Source: JAWKOK01 sp963848115 (GTDB taxonomy: Bacteria > Chloroflexota > Anaerolineae > Caldilineales > Caldilineaceae). From it: a stretch of DNA of 64,000 bases. Within the stretch, counting starts at the first letter, position 1. Every line of letters begins with the position of its first letter. Positions 41,502-49,601 of this stretch are shown here, one piece after another. The stretch lies in NCBI GenBank assembly GCA_963848115.1, contig CAWKCP010000014.1:1-64000 (forward strand), in the 5' to 3' direction. A program made the position numbers and the translations under genes. The notes below the pieces were generated by a model. The model was not told the DNA's origin. It saw nothing but the letters and a program-made list of their open reading frames with translations, and searched no databases.

Positions 41502-42693
41502 ATGTCCAAGAGCGGTTCTAGACTAGCCATCATCGGCCCGATCATCGGCTTTATACTCGTCTACTTCATTGTCGGTGCTGCGGTGGATCAAGTTCAAGCT
41601 GACCAGGAGACGCTCAAAGAATTTGGCGTTGCCACGATACAGGATGTCCAGACGCTGGGCACGGAGCGAATCGAGGCAATCGAAGAGTGCTCAGGTCGAA
41701 GAGGTCATCGCCGAAGACCAAGCAGTGGACGAAGCGGCAGTTGCGGCTGAAGAAGCAGAGGCCCAAGATGAAGCTGCGGTAGAAGACGCAGCTGTGGTGG
41801 AAGAGGAAGCTTCAGGTGGGGCAGTAGAAGCCGACACATCTGAAGCCGCTGAAGAGACAGTGGCGGCAGCCGTAGATGAAGCCCCAGCAGAAGCGGAAGT
41901 TTCAGCCGAAGATGAGGCTGCGGCGAAGGACGAAGTCGTCATGGAAGCGGAAGCTTCTGCCACATCCGAACCTGCAACAGTCGACGGGCAAGGACGAGTT
42001 GGACAAGGCCAGGGTAGACAGGGCCAGGGCGGCGGCGGATCAGAGATGCAAGCCCGCCACATGGCGCCGATTCCCGACGAATACGCCGGGTTGACCGATC
42101 CAATTCCGGCCGATGCCGAGTCGCTGACCCGTGGCGCAGATCATTTCGAACTGTTCTGTGCAACCTGTCACGGCAGTGAAGGATTGGGTGACGGACCAGC
42201 TTCTGCGGGGCTGGATCCTGCGCCGCCCATGATTGCGCAGACCAGCCTGATGACCGGCGACGACTATCTCTTCTGGCGCATCAGTGAAGGCGGCGCCTTC
42301 GATCCCTTCAATTCGGCCATGCCCGCCTGGAAAGAGATCCTGGACGAGCAGGCACGCTGGGATACGATAAACTACGTGCGCTCTCTGGGTGGCATGAATG
42401 GGGACGCCGGTACTGTGCGTGCGGAAATGCAGGCGACCATGCAGGCAGAGATGTTGTCTGCCGCCCTTGACCTTGGCGTGATCGATCCCGAAGAGGCCGA
42501 CCTTTTCTCAGATGTTCATGAACGGATTGACGACTATCGGCTTTCGCTGGGCGACGCCGCCACCGGCAATATGGAAGAGATGCAAGACGAATTGCTTGCC
42601 GGCATGGTCGAGGCCGGACAGTTGAGCCAGACCGAGGCGGATTCCTTTGCAGATATCTACGCTCGTTTGGACAGCGCCGGTGTGATGCAGTAA
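41502..42693 (+). CDS. Membrane-anchored cytochrome c, one frameshift
   Basis: About 396 residues after correction. An N-terminal helix (LAIIGPIIGFILVYFIVGAA) anchors the protein, and a long Glu/Ala-rich linker follows (residues ~55-180). The single haem site CATCHGSEGLGDGPA is at about residue 219, and the distal Met is probably in SAMPAWKEIL. The C-terminal ~110 residues form two EF-hand-like or helical repeats (DLGVIDPEEADLFSDVHERI; EAGQLSQTEADSFADIYARL). An extra T near 41690 splits IEE from AQVEEVIAE. The start at 41502 has GGAG 9 bases upstream. It transfers electrons, with an unknown partner. A strong terminator follows. Confidence 0.85.
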
Positions 42694-42731
42694 TCTGCGC
42701 CTTCGCGACTTAGGCGTTTCGGATCCAATAA

Positions 42732-42767
42732 AAAAAGGGGGAGGTGTATTCGCACCTCCCCCTTTTT
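42732..42767. terminator. Strong bidirectional intrinsic terminator
   Basis: Perfect 15-base GC-rich stem (42732-42746 with 42753-42767) with an A-run on the 5' side and a T-run on the 3' side, so it works for the cytochrome gene and for the convergent hypothetical gene. Confidence 0.85.
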
Positions 42768-42832
42768 CTATTGGATTCGCCGCATACAACTGCCTTGGCG
42801 TTCACCCAACAGGCATCTTGATGGACACCGTG

Positions 42833-43159
42833 TTACGTAGGTTCGCCTGTGTGCGACAACCTAGCCAACTCACGCCAGCGCTCTGCTGCACCTGTTCTGA
42901 AAAGGTCCGGCTCGAAATCTGCCAGGAACTCCCATCCCTCGAGCGACAATCCTTCCTGCAACTCGTCAGTCAAATCAAACTCTAAAATTCGGTTGTCTGT
43001 CCGCACAACAAAGTGCAGCAAATCGTCATTGCCGTCATCGGCGATTTCAACGATACAGGGCCGGTCCGTGCCAATGGGCTTGCGGAAAAAGGCAGCCGAA
43101 CATCTGGCACAGAACGTGAGCGACGCGTCACAATATCCTCGATCTAGGACGATACGCAT
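42833..43159 (-). CDS. Hypothetical protein, 108 residues
   Basis: Starts at the ATG at 43159 (GGGGGTATTTATC upstream) rather than at 43180. MRIVLDRGYCDASLTFCARC gives three close Cys residues that could bind metal. The rest is acidic, with LRTDNRILEFDLTDELQ-like alternation (here VVRTDNRILEFDLTDELQEG). Family not recognised. Confidence 0.6.
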   Translation of the reverse strand: MRIVLDRGYCDASLTFCARCSAAFFRKPIGTDRPCIVEIADDGNDDLLHFVVRTDNRILEFDLTDELQEGLSLEGWEFLADFEPDLFRTGAAERWRELARLSHTGEPT

Positions 43160-43292
43160 GATAAATACCCCCTTTGGCATTGCTGAAGACGAGTACTACT
43201 CTGATTATTGCCCGAAGATCAGCAGAATGTAAGTGTCATATGTCCCCTATATCATGTGACATTCAGACAATCGACACGTATCTGCTCGAGGA

Positions 43293-44824
43293 TCAATGGC
43301 GGAAGTGCCGCGTTCCGGTGAACGCCATGATCAGTCCAAGATCGTCTACCGTTTCGATCACTTTCTCATCGCGGATAGAGCCGCCGGGTTGAACAACTGC
43401 CACGATCCCATACTTGGCGGCCTCCTCAATGCCGTCCGGGAATGGGAAGAAGGCATCGGATGACATCACTGCACCCCGCGAGCGATCGCCAGCTTTGTGG
43501 GCCGCCAACATGACTGCATCAACACGACTCATCTGCCCGGCGCCCACCCCGACCGTCGCCTCATCCTTAACGTAGACAATGGCGTTGCTCTTCACATTGC
43601 GCGCCACCCGCCATGCAAAGGCTAAGTCAGCCATTTGCTCAGGCGTCGGCTGGCGCTGGGAGACTATGCGCCAGTTTTTCGCATCCATGTCATCTCTGCT
43701 GCGATCCAATTCCTGTACGAGCACGCCGCCGTAGATGCTGCGCAGGCTCAGGGTGCGCAGCGGAACGCCGGTCGGCTGTACGATGCGCAGGTTCTTGCGC
43801 TGGCGTAACAACGCCAGCGCCACGTCCTCATATGAGGGCGCTGCCACGACTTCGACAAATAGATCGGCCATCTTGGCAGCAAGTTCGACGTCAAGCGGGC
43901 GATTCACCGAGATGATGCTGCCGAAAGCACTGACCGGATCGGAAGCGAGCGCCTTTTCGTAGGCGGCGCCAATGTATCGTCCGACGCCAAACCGCAGGGA
44001 TTTCCATGCTTGATGATCGCGACGGTTGGCTTTGGAAAATCCATGGCCGACTGCCAGCTTCCATCCAGGTCCAACCAGTTGTTGTAACTCATCTCCTTGC
44101 CGTGCAATACCTCAAACGGCGGGCTGTCATCGCCGTAGCTATAGAGACCGCCCTGCTGGTGCGGATTTTCGCCATAGCGATTGAGCTGCACTTGCTTGAG
44201 ATTGAGCTGGATATATTCCGGCATCTGGAGTGACTCTTCGACCTCGATCTGACTGGCCATGAAGGCTGAGATGGCGCCGTCATATTCCGCCGTGTGTCGA
44301 AATGCCTTGAGCGCAAGCTTCTTGCGCATCATCGGCTTCGTGCCGCCCGCTTCGAAGGCTTCCGCGACAGCGAGATAATCCTCCGGATCGCAGACCACAG
44401 TGACAGATTCATTGTTTTTGGCTGCGGCTCTCAACAGCGCGACGCCGCCGATGTCGATCTGCTCGATAGCCGTGGCCAGCGTCACACTAGGCTCGGCAAC
44501 GGTCTCCTGAAACGGGTAGAGGTTGACGACAACCAGGTCAATTGGAGCGATTCCATGGCTACTCAACTCATCCAGATGAAGATCCGTGCGTCGGGCCAGG
44601 ATCCCGCCATGGACGGCCGGATGCAATGTTTTGACCCTGCCGCCCAAAATCTCCGGGAATCCGGTCAGATCTTCGACCGCCAGGACTGGTAGTCCAGCGT
44701 CGGCAATCTGCTTGGCGGTGCCGCCGCTGGCCACCAGTTCAACGCCGGCTTCGTTCAGGCTGCGGGCAAAATCGATCAGTCCGGTCTTATCCGATACGGA
44801 CAATAGCGCACGTGGCGTAGACAT
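43293..44824 (-). CDS. purH: Bifunctional AICAR formyltransferase / IMP cyclohydrolase, one frameshift
   Basis: About 511 residues after correction. The N-terminal IMP cyclohydrolase (MGS-like) part has ALLSVSDKTGLIDFARSLNE, VASGGTAKQI and GGRVKTLHPAVHGGILARR. The AICAR formyltransferase part has KHGNPCGLAS, KSNAIVYVKD, GVGAGQMSRVDA and the C-terminal TGTRHFRH. Together they catalyse the last two steps of de novo IMP synthesis in the cytosol. One base is missing near 43980 between LASDDTLA and AYEKALASDPVSAF. Its 5' side has a promoter, a ZTP aptamer and an intrinsic terminator, so it is controlled by the purine intermediate ZTP/ZMP. Confidence 0.95.
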
Positions 44825-44871
44825 GTTTTTGTACCTCCCAACGAGTACAAGATCTAGATGGACCTGCCAAC

Positions 44872-44907
44872 AAAAAAAGGGTCGTCAAACATTCTGTTCG
44901 ACCACCC
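44872..44907 (-). terminator. Expression-platform terminator upstream of purH
   Basis: Stem of 13 bases (44895-44907 with 44879-44891), 11 pairs plus G-U matches, loop of 3 bases and seven T on the minus strand. It lies directly after the aptamer and before the purH ribosome site GGGAGGT. Confidence 0.85.
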
Positions 44908-44908
44908 C

Positions 44909-45002
44909 AGCCCAGGCGCACGACTGTCGAGTTCAAGCGTTTCTCTCCCCCGTGGTATCACTCCACGTCCGCACAATGTGCGGTTCGCCAGTCAAGAAAC
45001 GC
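44909..45002 (-). ncRNA. ZTP (pfl) riboswitch aptamer
   Basis: On the minus strand the class consensus is present in order: GACTGGCGAACC, a GTGG..CCACG hairpin followed by GGGGGAG, and the 3' pseudoknot piece GCGCCTGGGC. P1 pairs perfectly over 8 bases (45002-44995 with 44944-44937). A small extra hairpin (CCGCACA / TGTGCGG) is inserted in the 5' subdomain. ZTP riboswitches sense ZMP/ZTP and turn on one-carbon and purine genes, which fits purH, whose substrate is ZMP itself. Confidence 0.88.
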
Positions 45003-45018
45003 CATCGTATACAGAGGG

Positions 45019-45048
45019 AGTATAGGCGCGGCCGTGGGAGCGTGTCAA
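45019..45048 (-). promoter_or_regulatory. Promoter of the purH transcript
   Basis: Minus-strand TTGACA (45048-45043), 18-base spacer, TATACT (45024-45019). Transcription would start near 45012, just before the aptamer. Confidence 0.75.
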
Positions 45049-45057
45049 ACAGGAATA

Positions 45058-45187
45058 CTGCGTAAAACGTACTGCGTAAGGATTCGAGGACGGAGTGGAT
45101 TTCCGCATTGGACTGTGTATGCGCTGACACGTCCCAATTCCACAGACTCAGTCGCCTGCCACAAATTACGCAGTACGAATTACGCAG
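45058..45187. repeat. Palindromic element upstream of purH
   Basis: Arms of 22 bases at 45058-45079 and 45166-45187 match at 20 of 22 positions, each containing TACTGCGTAA or its complement. It lies behind the purH promoter and beside the end of the next minus-strand gene. No gene is encoded. Confidence 0.6.
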
Positions 45188-45234
45188 CAGAAAAATTCAC
45201 GCAGCAAGCAGCACACAACAAAATCCCTTAGGCA

Positions 45235-46485
45235 TTACGCCATTCCGTAAAACGCATCAATCTCCGCCTGATACGCATTGGCCACACCCGACAGCACCTC
45301 CATCAGGGAAACCCGCCGACCAAGCGTTGACGATTCGAGCATGGCAAAGGCGCAGGCCAAATCGTAGAGGCCTTCGCGGCCGCTGGTCTCAGGATCGCGT
45401 CCTTCCTCAATGGCTCGCAGCCAGTCGAGTTGCTGAATGGCAAATGGATCGGTCAGGCCGAGCGGGAAGAAGGACTCACGTTGCTCGGGGGTCAGATTGG
45501 CCTCAAAATGGTCGAGCAGCGGCACGCTCAAACCACTGTCGCTGACCAGTTGACCGCCAACGATCGAACCTTCGCTACCGTAGAACGCGGGCGCGCCCGG
45601 GACCTCTAGTGGGTCGCCATGGCCGGCCCATGACCAGAGCAACTGACCAATCGCATCATTTTCGAAGCCGGCCGTGGCCAGATAGGTATCGTCGACGTTG
45701 GCCGAGACCGTCTCGATGATGTTGCCGTCGCCATCGCGCCGGTAGCGGGTCGGCTCAAAGGTACGCGCCACGGCACTGACCCAGGCTACTTCGCCAAAGA
45801 CGTAGCGAAGGAGATGGAACTGATGGACACCGATGTCGATAGAACCGCCGCCGCCGGCACGCAATTTGTCATGCCGCCAGGGCGTCTCCGCGGTCACAAT
45901 GTCCGGAGACCAAATGCCGCCAAGCGAACCCAGCAATGCCATCTGTGGATCACCGATCAGGCCGCTGTGCACGGCCCAACCTGCGGCACGTGTGAACTTC
46001 GCTTGTCGTACGTTTTCAAACGTGCCGAGCGTCAAGCCTTTCATGGCAGCCAGATCGACCATGCGCATAGCCGCTTTCACGGAGATGGCCAGCGGCTTCT
46101 GGGCAAGTAGATGCTTGCCCTTGAGTAGCGCCTCTTCGGCAATCTGATGGTGCAGCGCCAACGTCGTGAAATCGTTGACCGCATCGACTACGTCATCCGC
46201 CAGCATCTCTTTATAGGCGGTGTAGACGGCTACCTCAACGTCGTCCTGAAAATCGCTTAAATAGGTGTGGGGTGCGGCCAGTGGATCGCCGGTTTCCGGC
46301 GGCAAGACCGGCGGGCGGGGTGTAGGGCCTTCTCCACGCCGCAAGAACATACTCGCATCGTCCTCCTGACGCGCGACCAACGCAGTGATACGGAAGTTGT
46401 CAACGCCCAGTTCACGTAGTCTTTTATAGCCCTGCAAGTGGGCATTCAATATACGACCGCAGCCGACAATACCAATTCGAATCAT
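45235..46485 (-). CDS. Gfo/Idh/MocA-family oxidoreductase 1
   Basis: 416 residues from the ATG at 46485 (AGGAGCATC upstream); the longer reading from 46773 is rejected. Rossmann motif GIVGCGRILNAH is at the N-terminus, and the active-site segment reads LLAQKPLAIS where the family usually has EKP (Gln replaces Glu). C-terminal substrate domain: SIDIGVHQFHLLRYVFGEVA. These NAD(P)-dependent enzymes oxidise or reduce sugars, inositols or related polyols. A paralogue lies directly upstream on the same strand. Confidence 0.9.
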   Translation of the reverse strand: MIRIGIVGCGRILNAHLQGYKRLRELGVDNFRITALVARQEDDASMFLRRGEGPTPRPPVLPPETGDPLAAPHTYLSDFQDDVEVAVYTAYKEMLADDVVDAVNDFTTLALHHQIAEEALLKGKHLLAQKPLAISVKAAMRMVDLAAMKGLTLGTFENVRQAKFTRAAGWAVHSGLIGDPQMALLGSLGGIWSPDIVTAETPWRHDKLRAGGGGSIDIGVHQFHLLRYVFGEVAWVSAVARTFEPTRYRRDGDGNIIETVSANVDDTYLATAGFENDAIGQLLWSWAGHGDPLEVPGAPAFYGSEGSIVGGQLVSDSGLSVPLLDHFEANLTPEQRESFFPLGLTDPFAIQQLDWLRAIEEGRDPETSGREGLYDLACAFAMLESSTLGRRVSLMEVLSGVANAYQAEIDAFYGMA

Positions 46486-46519
46486 GATGCTCCTTTTGGC
46501 TGTGTTCCATTCGACGGCA

Positions 46520-47554
46520 TCAGCCGTAGATAGGTAGGGGCAATGACATTGTTTCGCCGTAGGTTGCCGAGAGCAGGCCGGCCTCCAAAATCTCCTGGGC
46601 ATCGCGACCGACTGCAGGGTTGCATATGCCTTCGACTGGCAGATCGTTGGCGATGCAGTGGAGAAAGTAGGCACTGGCGCTGGCCGCCTCGCTCGGTGGT
46701 TCCGGTACATCCACAGCAACACCCTCGCCATGCTCACGAGTGGCCAGTAGCAGCCTGCCTGAACGCTCCACAAAGAGCGTGCCTTCGCTACCGTAGATGA
46801 TCGTCTCGTACGAGGTCAGGTCGCCGATCTGGCTCCACGACGCCTCGCTGATCGCCATGGCCCGTGGCCATTGCATGAGAATGACGGCGTTGTCCTCCAG
46901 CGTGATATAGTCCTTGAGCAACTGACCCGCCACACCGGTCACGCGGCTTGGTTGGCCCAGCACGTAGCGGGCAAGTGCCGCACCGTAACAGGCGTAATCC
47001 ATCAGGGCCCCGGCGCCGTTGAGTTCGGCGTCATGCAACCAATTGTAGAAGTAGGGCGTGCAGCCCAGTTCCTTGGGACCGGCGTGGGCAGAGCGATATT
47101 TGGTCTCAAAGACGGTTCCGATTTCACCGTCCAGCGCCATGGCCGTCGCCTTCTGAAAGGCAGGCTTCCAGGCAAAGGGCCAGTTGATCATCAGCTTGAT
47201 GCCGCTCGTCTTTGCGGCGGCCACCATGGCGACCGCGCCCTCAAGCGTCGAGGCCATGGGTTTCTCGACCATCACATGCAGGCCGCGCTCAGCGGCCATC
47301 ACTGCCAGCTCAGCGCCGGTCTTGTTGTCACCGTAGACATAGACTGCATCCAACTCAACCTCATCAAGCATACTGTCGTAGCTTTCGAAGAGACGTTCAC
47401 ATCCACATTCTTCACGGATTTTCTCAAGTAGCGGCTGATTGGGATCGGCCGCAGCCACCAGATCTCCGGTCGACAGCTTGTTCAGTTCATCAAGATTGCC
47501 CCAAATGTGATCGTGGGTTAATCCAAGAATGCCTACTCGAATCGGCGTCGGCAT
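46520..47554 (-). CDS. Gfo/Idh/MocA-family oxidoreductase 2
   Basis: 344 residues from the ATG at 47554, which follows AAGGAGAT; the upstream ATG at 47560 overlaps the ribosome site. The nucleotide-binding loop is GILGLTHDHIWG, a diverged form, and the active-site region has the normal VMVEKPMAST. Substrate-domain marks: AGALMDYACYGAALARYVLG, YGSEGTLFVE. It is 34 bases upstream of the other Gfo/Idh/MocA gene, so the two probably form a sugar-acting operon; the substrate is not known. Confidence 0.9.
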   Translation of the reverse strand: MPTPIRVGILGLTHDHIWGNLDELNKLSTGDLVAAADPNQPLLEKIREECGCERLFESYDSMLDEVELDAVYVYGDNKTGAELAVMAAERGLHVMVEKPMASTLEGAVAMVAAAKTSGIKLMINWPFAWKPAFQKATAMALDGEIGTVFETKYRSAHAGPKELGCTPYFYNWLHDAELNGAGALMDYACYGAALARYVLGQPSRVTGVAGQLLKDYITLEDNAVILMQWPRAMAISEASWSQIGDLTSYETIIYGSEGTLFVERSGRLLLATREHGEGVAVDVPEPPSEAASASAYFLHCIANDLPVEGICNPAVGRDAQEILEAGLLSATYGETMSLPLPIYG

Positions 47555-47776
47555 AATCATCTCCTTTTTCGTCGATGCTTGCTTATTTCGTACGTATGCG
47601 TCATGGAGTTGTGTGCAATTATACCGTCAAACTGAGTTCATTTCGAAGCGCAAAAATCCGGTCGATAATCTGGCCGCCGTTTATTGGCGCTTGACAATCC
47701 GCCATCATGCATTAAGCTCAAGATCATCAACGTACATTCCGGAAACGGGCCCCATTGTCGGAGGAGAATGGCATCA

Positions 47777-48589
47777 ATGAGAGAGATCGATTCAGAATCA
47801 GCCAATGATCAGACGCGTGACGCCTGGAATGAGAACGCCGCCTACTGGGATGCACGCATGGGCGCTGACGGCAATGATTTCGTCGAAACGCTCATCTGGC
47901 CGGCCACAGAGCGTCTGTTGCGGCCCCAGCCGGGTCAAGTTTATCTCGAAGCGGCCTGTGGCACCGGCCTCTACGCACGCAAGCTGGCGGCGCTGGGCGC
48001 CAAAGTCATCGCCTTCGACTTTGCTGAAGAGATGATAGCGCATGCGCGAGCACGAAAAACAGACCATGCCGAGCACATCGACTACAACGTCATCGATGCC
48101 ACCGACGAGGCGGCACTGCTGACCCTCGGCGCACATCATTTCGATGCCGCTATCTGCCAGATGGCGCTCTTTGACATGGCCGAGATCGACCCGCTCTTGC
48201 AGGCGCTGACGAAGCTGCTCAAGCCTGGAGCGCCCTTTCTCTTCTCACTGATGCACCCCTGCTTCAACAACCCGTACACAACGCATGTGGCCGAGATGGA
48301 GGATCGGGATGGAGAGATCATCGAAGTCTATTCGATGAAGGTCAAACGCTATATGACACCGGGCATTGCCAAAGGGCTGGGCATTCCTGGCCAGCCAAAA
48401 CCACAGCTCTATTTCCATCGACCGCTTCAGCTCATCTTGGGAAAGATGTTCGACGCCGGCTTTGTGCTCGATGCGCTTGAAGAGCGAGCCTTTCCACCGG
48501 ATCACCCCACCGGTCGCAACCCGCTCTCCTGGAGCGGCAAGTTCAGCGAGTTGCCGCCTGTGCTAATCGGGCGCGTACGTCTTCCCTGA
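47777..48589 (+). CDS. SAM-dependent class I methyltransferase
   Basis: 270 residues from the ATG at 47777; AGGAG lies 10 bases upstream, while the nearer ATG at 47768 sits too close to it. SAM-binding motif I is YLEAACGTGLYARKLAALGA with FDFAEEMIAHAR after it. The middle (FDAAICQMALFDMAEIDPLL) is the post-II/III region. The C-terminal half holds an extra domain with KRYMTPGIAKGLGIPGQPKP. The methyl acceptor is unknown. Divergent to the Gfo/Idh/MocA pair. Confidence 0.85.
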   Translation: MREIDSESANDQTRDAWNENAAYWDARMGADGNDFVETLIWPATERLLRPQPGQVYLEAACGTGLYARKLAALGAKVIAFDFAEEMIAHARARKTDHAEHIDYNVIDATDEAALLTLGAHHFDAAICQMALFDMAEIDPLLQALTKLLKPGAPFLFSLMHPCFNNPYTTHVAEMEDRDGEIIEVYSMKVKRYMTPGIAKGLGIPGQPKPQLYFHRPLQLILGKMFDAGFVLDALEERAFPPDHPTGRNPLSWSGKFSELPPVLIGRVRLP

Positions 48590-48590
48590 T

Positions 48591-48692
48591 CAGTAGTTCA
48601 CGAATTTAAGCCAAACAAGATTCTTCGCTGGTCGTTTTCCAGAGCGAAGAGATCCTAAAAACCCGCTCAGAAGGAAAGATCGTGAAGTACTG
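48591..48692. repeat. Palindromic element, copy 2 (inverted relative of 30719-30820)
   Basis: Begins CAGTAGTTCACGA and ends with a near-complement around CGTGAAGTACTG, enclosing AGATTCTTCGCTGG, the reverse complement of the centre of the 30719-30820 element. Confidence 0.6.
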
Positions 48693-48824
48693 GTGAGTCC
48701 ATTGCAAAAAGGGTTCGGACACGAATTCACACGAATTGTCACGAATCTTCTCAGGGACGACGACATAATTCGTGAAAATTCGTGACCATTCGTGTCAAGA
48801 AAAGGCTTTTTGCGGTGGACTCAC
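48693..48824. repeat. Palindromic repeat family B, copy 1
   Basis: Ends are inverted repeats around GTGAGTCCATTGCAAAAAGG and CCTTTT-TGCGGTGGACTCAC. The interior repeats CACGAA/TTCGTG motifs. A shorter relative is at 62187-62290. Confidence 0.7.
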
Positions 48825-48849
48825 TGGTATGGAGAATAGGAGTACTTAA

Positions 48850-49542
48850 GTGAAACGCTCGGAAATTAACGCAATCATCCGTGACGCGGATCACTTCGCT
48901 CGCGGGCTAGGCTTTCACCTGCCGCCTTTCGCCTATCGGACGCCCGAAGAGTGGCGGCAGAAGGGACCGGAGGTTCGCAAGATAGTAGAAAACGGCATGG
49001 GGTGGGACATCACCGATTTCGGACTCGGCGATTACGCCAATGTCGGACTCTTTCTCTTTACGCTGCGCAACGGCGTTCCGGCGGACCGGGCAAAGGGCAA
49101 AGGCAAGCTCTACGCCGAGAAGCTGCTCATCGTGGGCGTGGGGCAGATCACGCCGTTCCATTTTCATTGGCTGAAGACCGAGGATATCATCGTGCGCGGT
49201 GGCGGCAAGCTGGCCGTCCAGCTCTACAACGCCACGGCGGATGAAGAGATCGCCGACACCGACGTGACGATCTTCACCGATGGCGTCGAGCGAACAGTCA
49301 AGGCCGGCACAACCCTAACCTTCAGCCCCGGCCAGAGCATCACGTTGCCACCCTACTGCTATCATAAGTTCTGGGGTGTCGACGAGCGTGTGCTCGTGGG
49401 CGAGGTCTCAACGGTCAACGATGACGCCACAGACAATCGATTCTACAAGCCGGTCGGCCGCTTTCCTGAAATCGAAGAGGATGAAGAGCCGCTCCATCTG
49501 CTTGTTGGCGACTATGAGCGGTATTATCGTCAGGGTGAATAA
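48850..49542 (+). CDS. D-lyxose ketol-isomerase
   Basis: 230 residues from a GTG start (GGAG 7 bases upstream). Cupin fold with metal ligands visible in TPFHFHWLKTED (two His, one Glu) and LPPYCYHKFWG (His). The conserved segments NGMGWDITDFGLG, NGVPADRAKGKGKLYAEK and EVSTVNDDATDNRF match the E. coli O157 D-lyxose isomerase type (DUF1498), by memory of that protein. It interconverts D-lyxose and D-xylulose with Mn2+, in the cytosol. With the two Gfo/Idh/MocA genes it suggests pentose use, but promoters are not shared. A strong terminator overlaps the stop codon. Confidence 0.9.
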   Translation: MKRSEINAIIRDADHFARGLGFHLPPFAYRTPEEWRQKGPEVRKIVENGMGWDITDFGLGDYANVGLFLFTLRNGVPADRAKGKGKLYAEKLLIVGVGQITPFHFHWLKTEDIIVRGGGKLAVQLYNATADEEIADTDVTIFTDGVERTVKAGTTLTFSPGQSITLPPYCYHKFWGVDERVLVGEVSTVNDDATDNRFYKPVGRFPEIEEDEEPLHLLVGDYERYYRQGE

Positions 49543-49579
49543 AAGAAGGCCGCTGCCTGTCAGGTAGCGGCCTTCTTTT
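49541..49579. terminator. Bidirectional intrinsic terminator
   Basis: Stem of 18 bases (49541-49558 with 49562-49579), 17 matched, loop GTC, with a 5' A-run and 3' T-run. It serves the isomerase and the convergent pnp gene. Confidence 0.85.
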
Positions 49580-49601
49580 ATTCATTGTATCTCAAGAAAC
49601 C

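Noticed and set aside
43160..43292. Possible tRNA or small RNA near 43.2 kb
   Set aside because: No cloverleaf or conserved TΨC sequence could be found here or elsewhere in the window.
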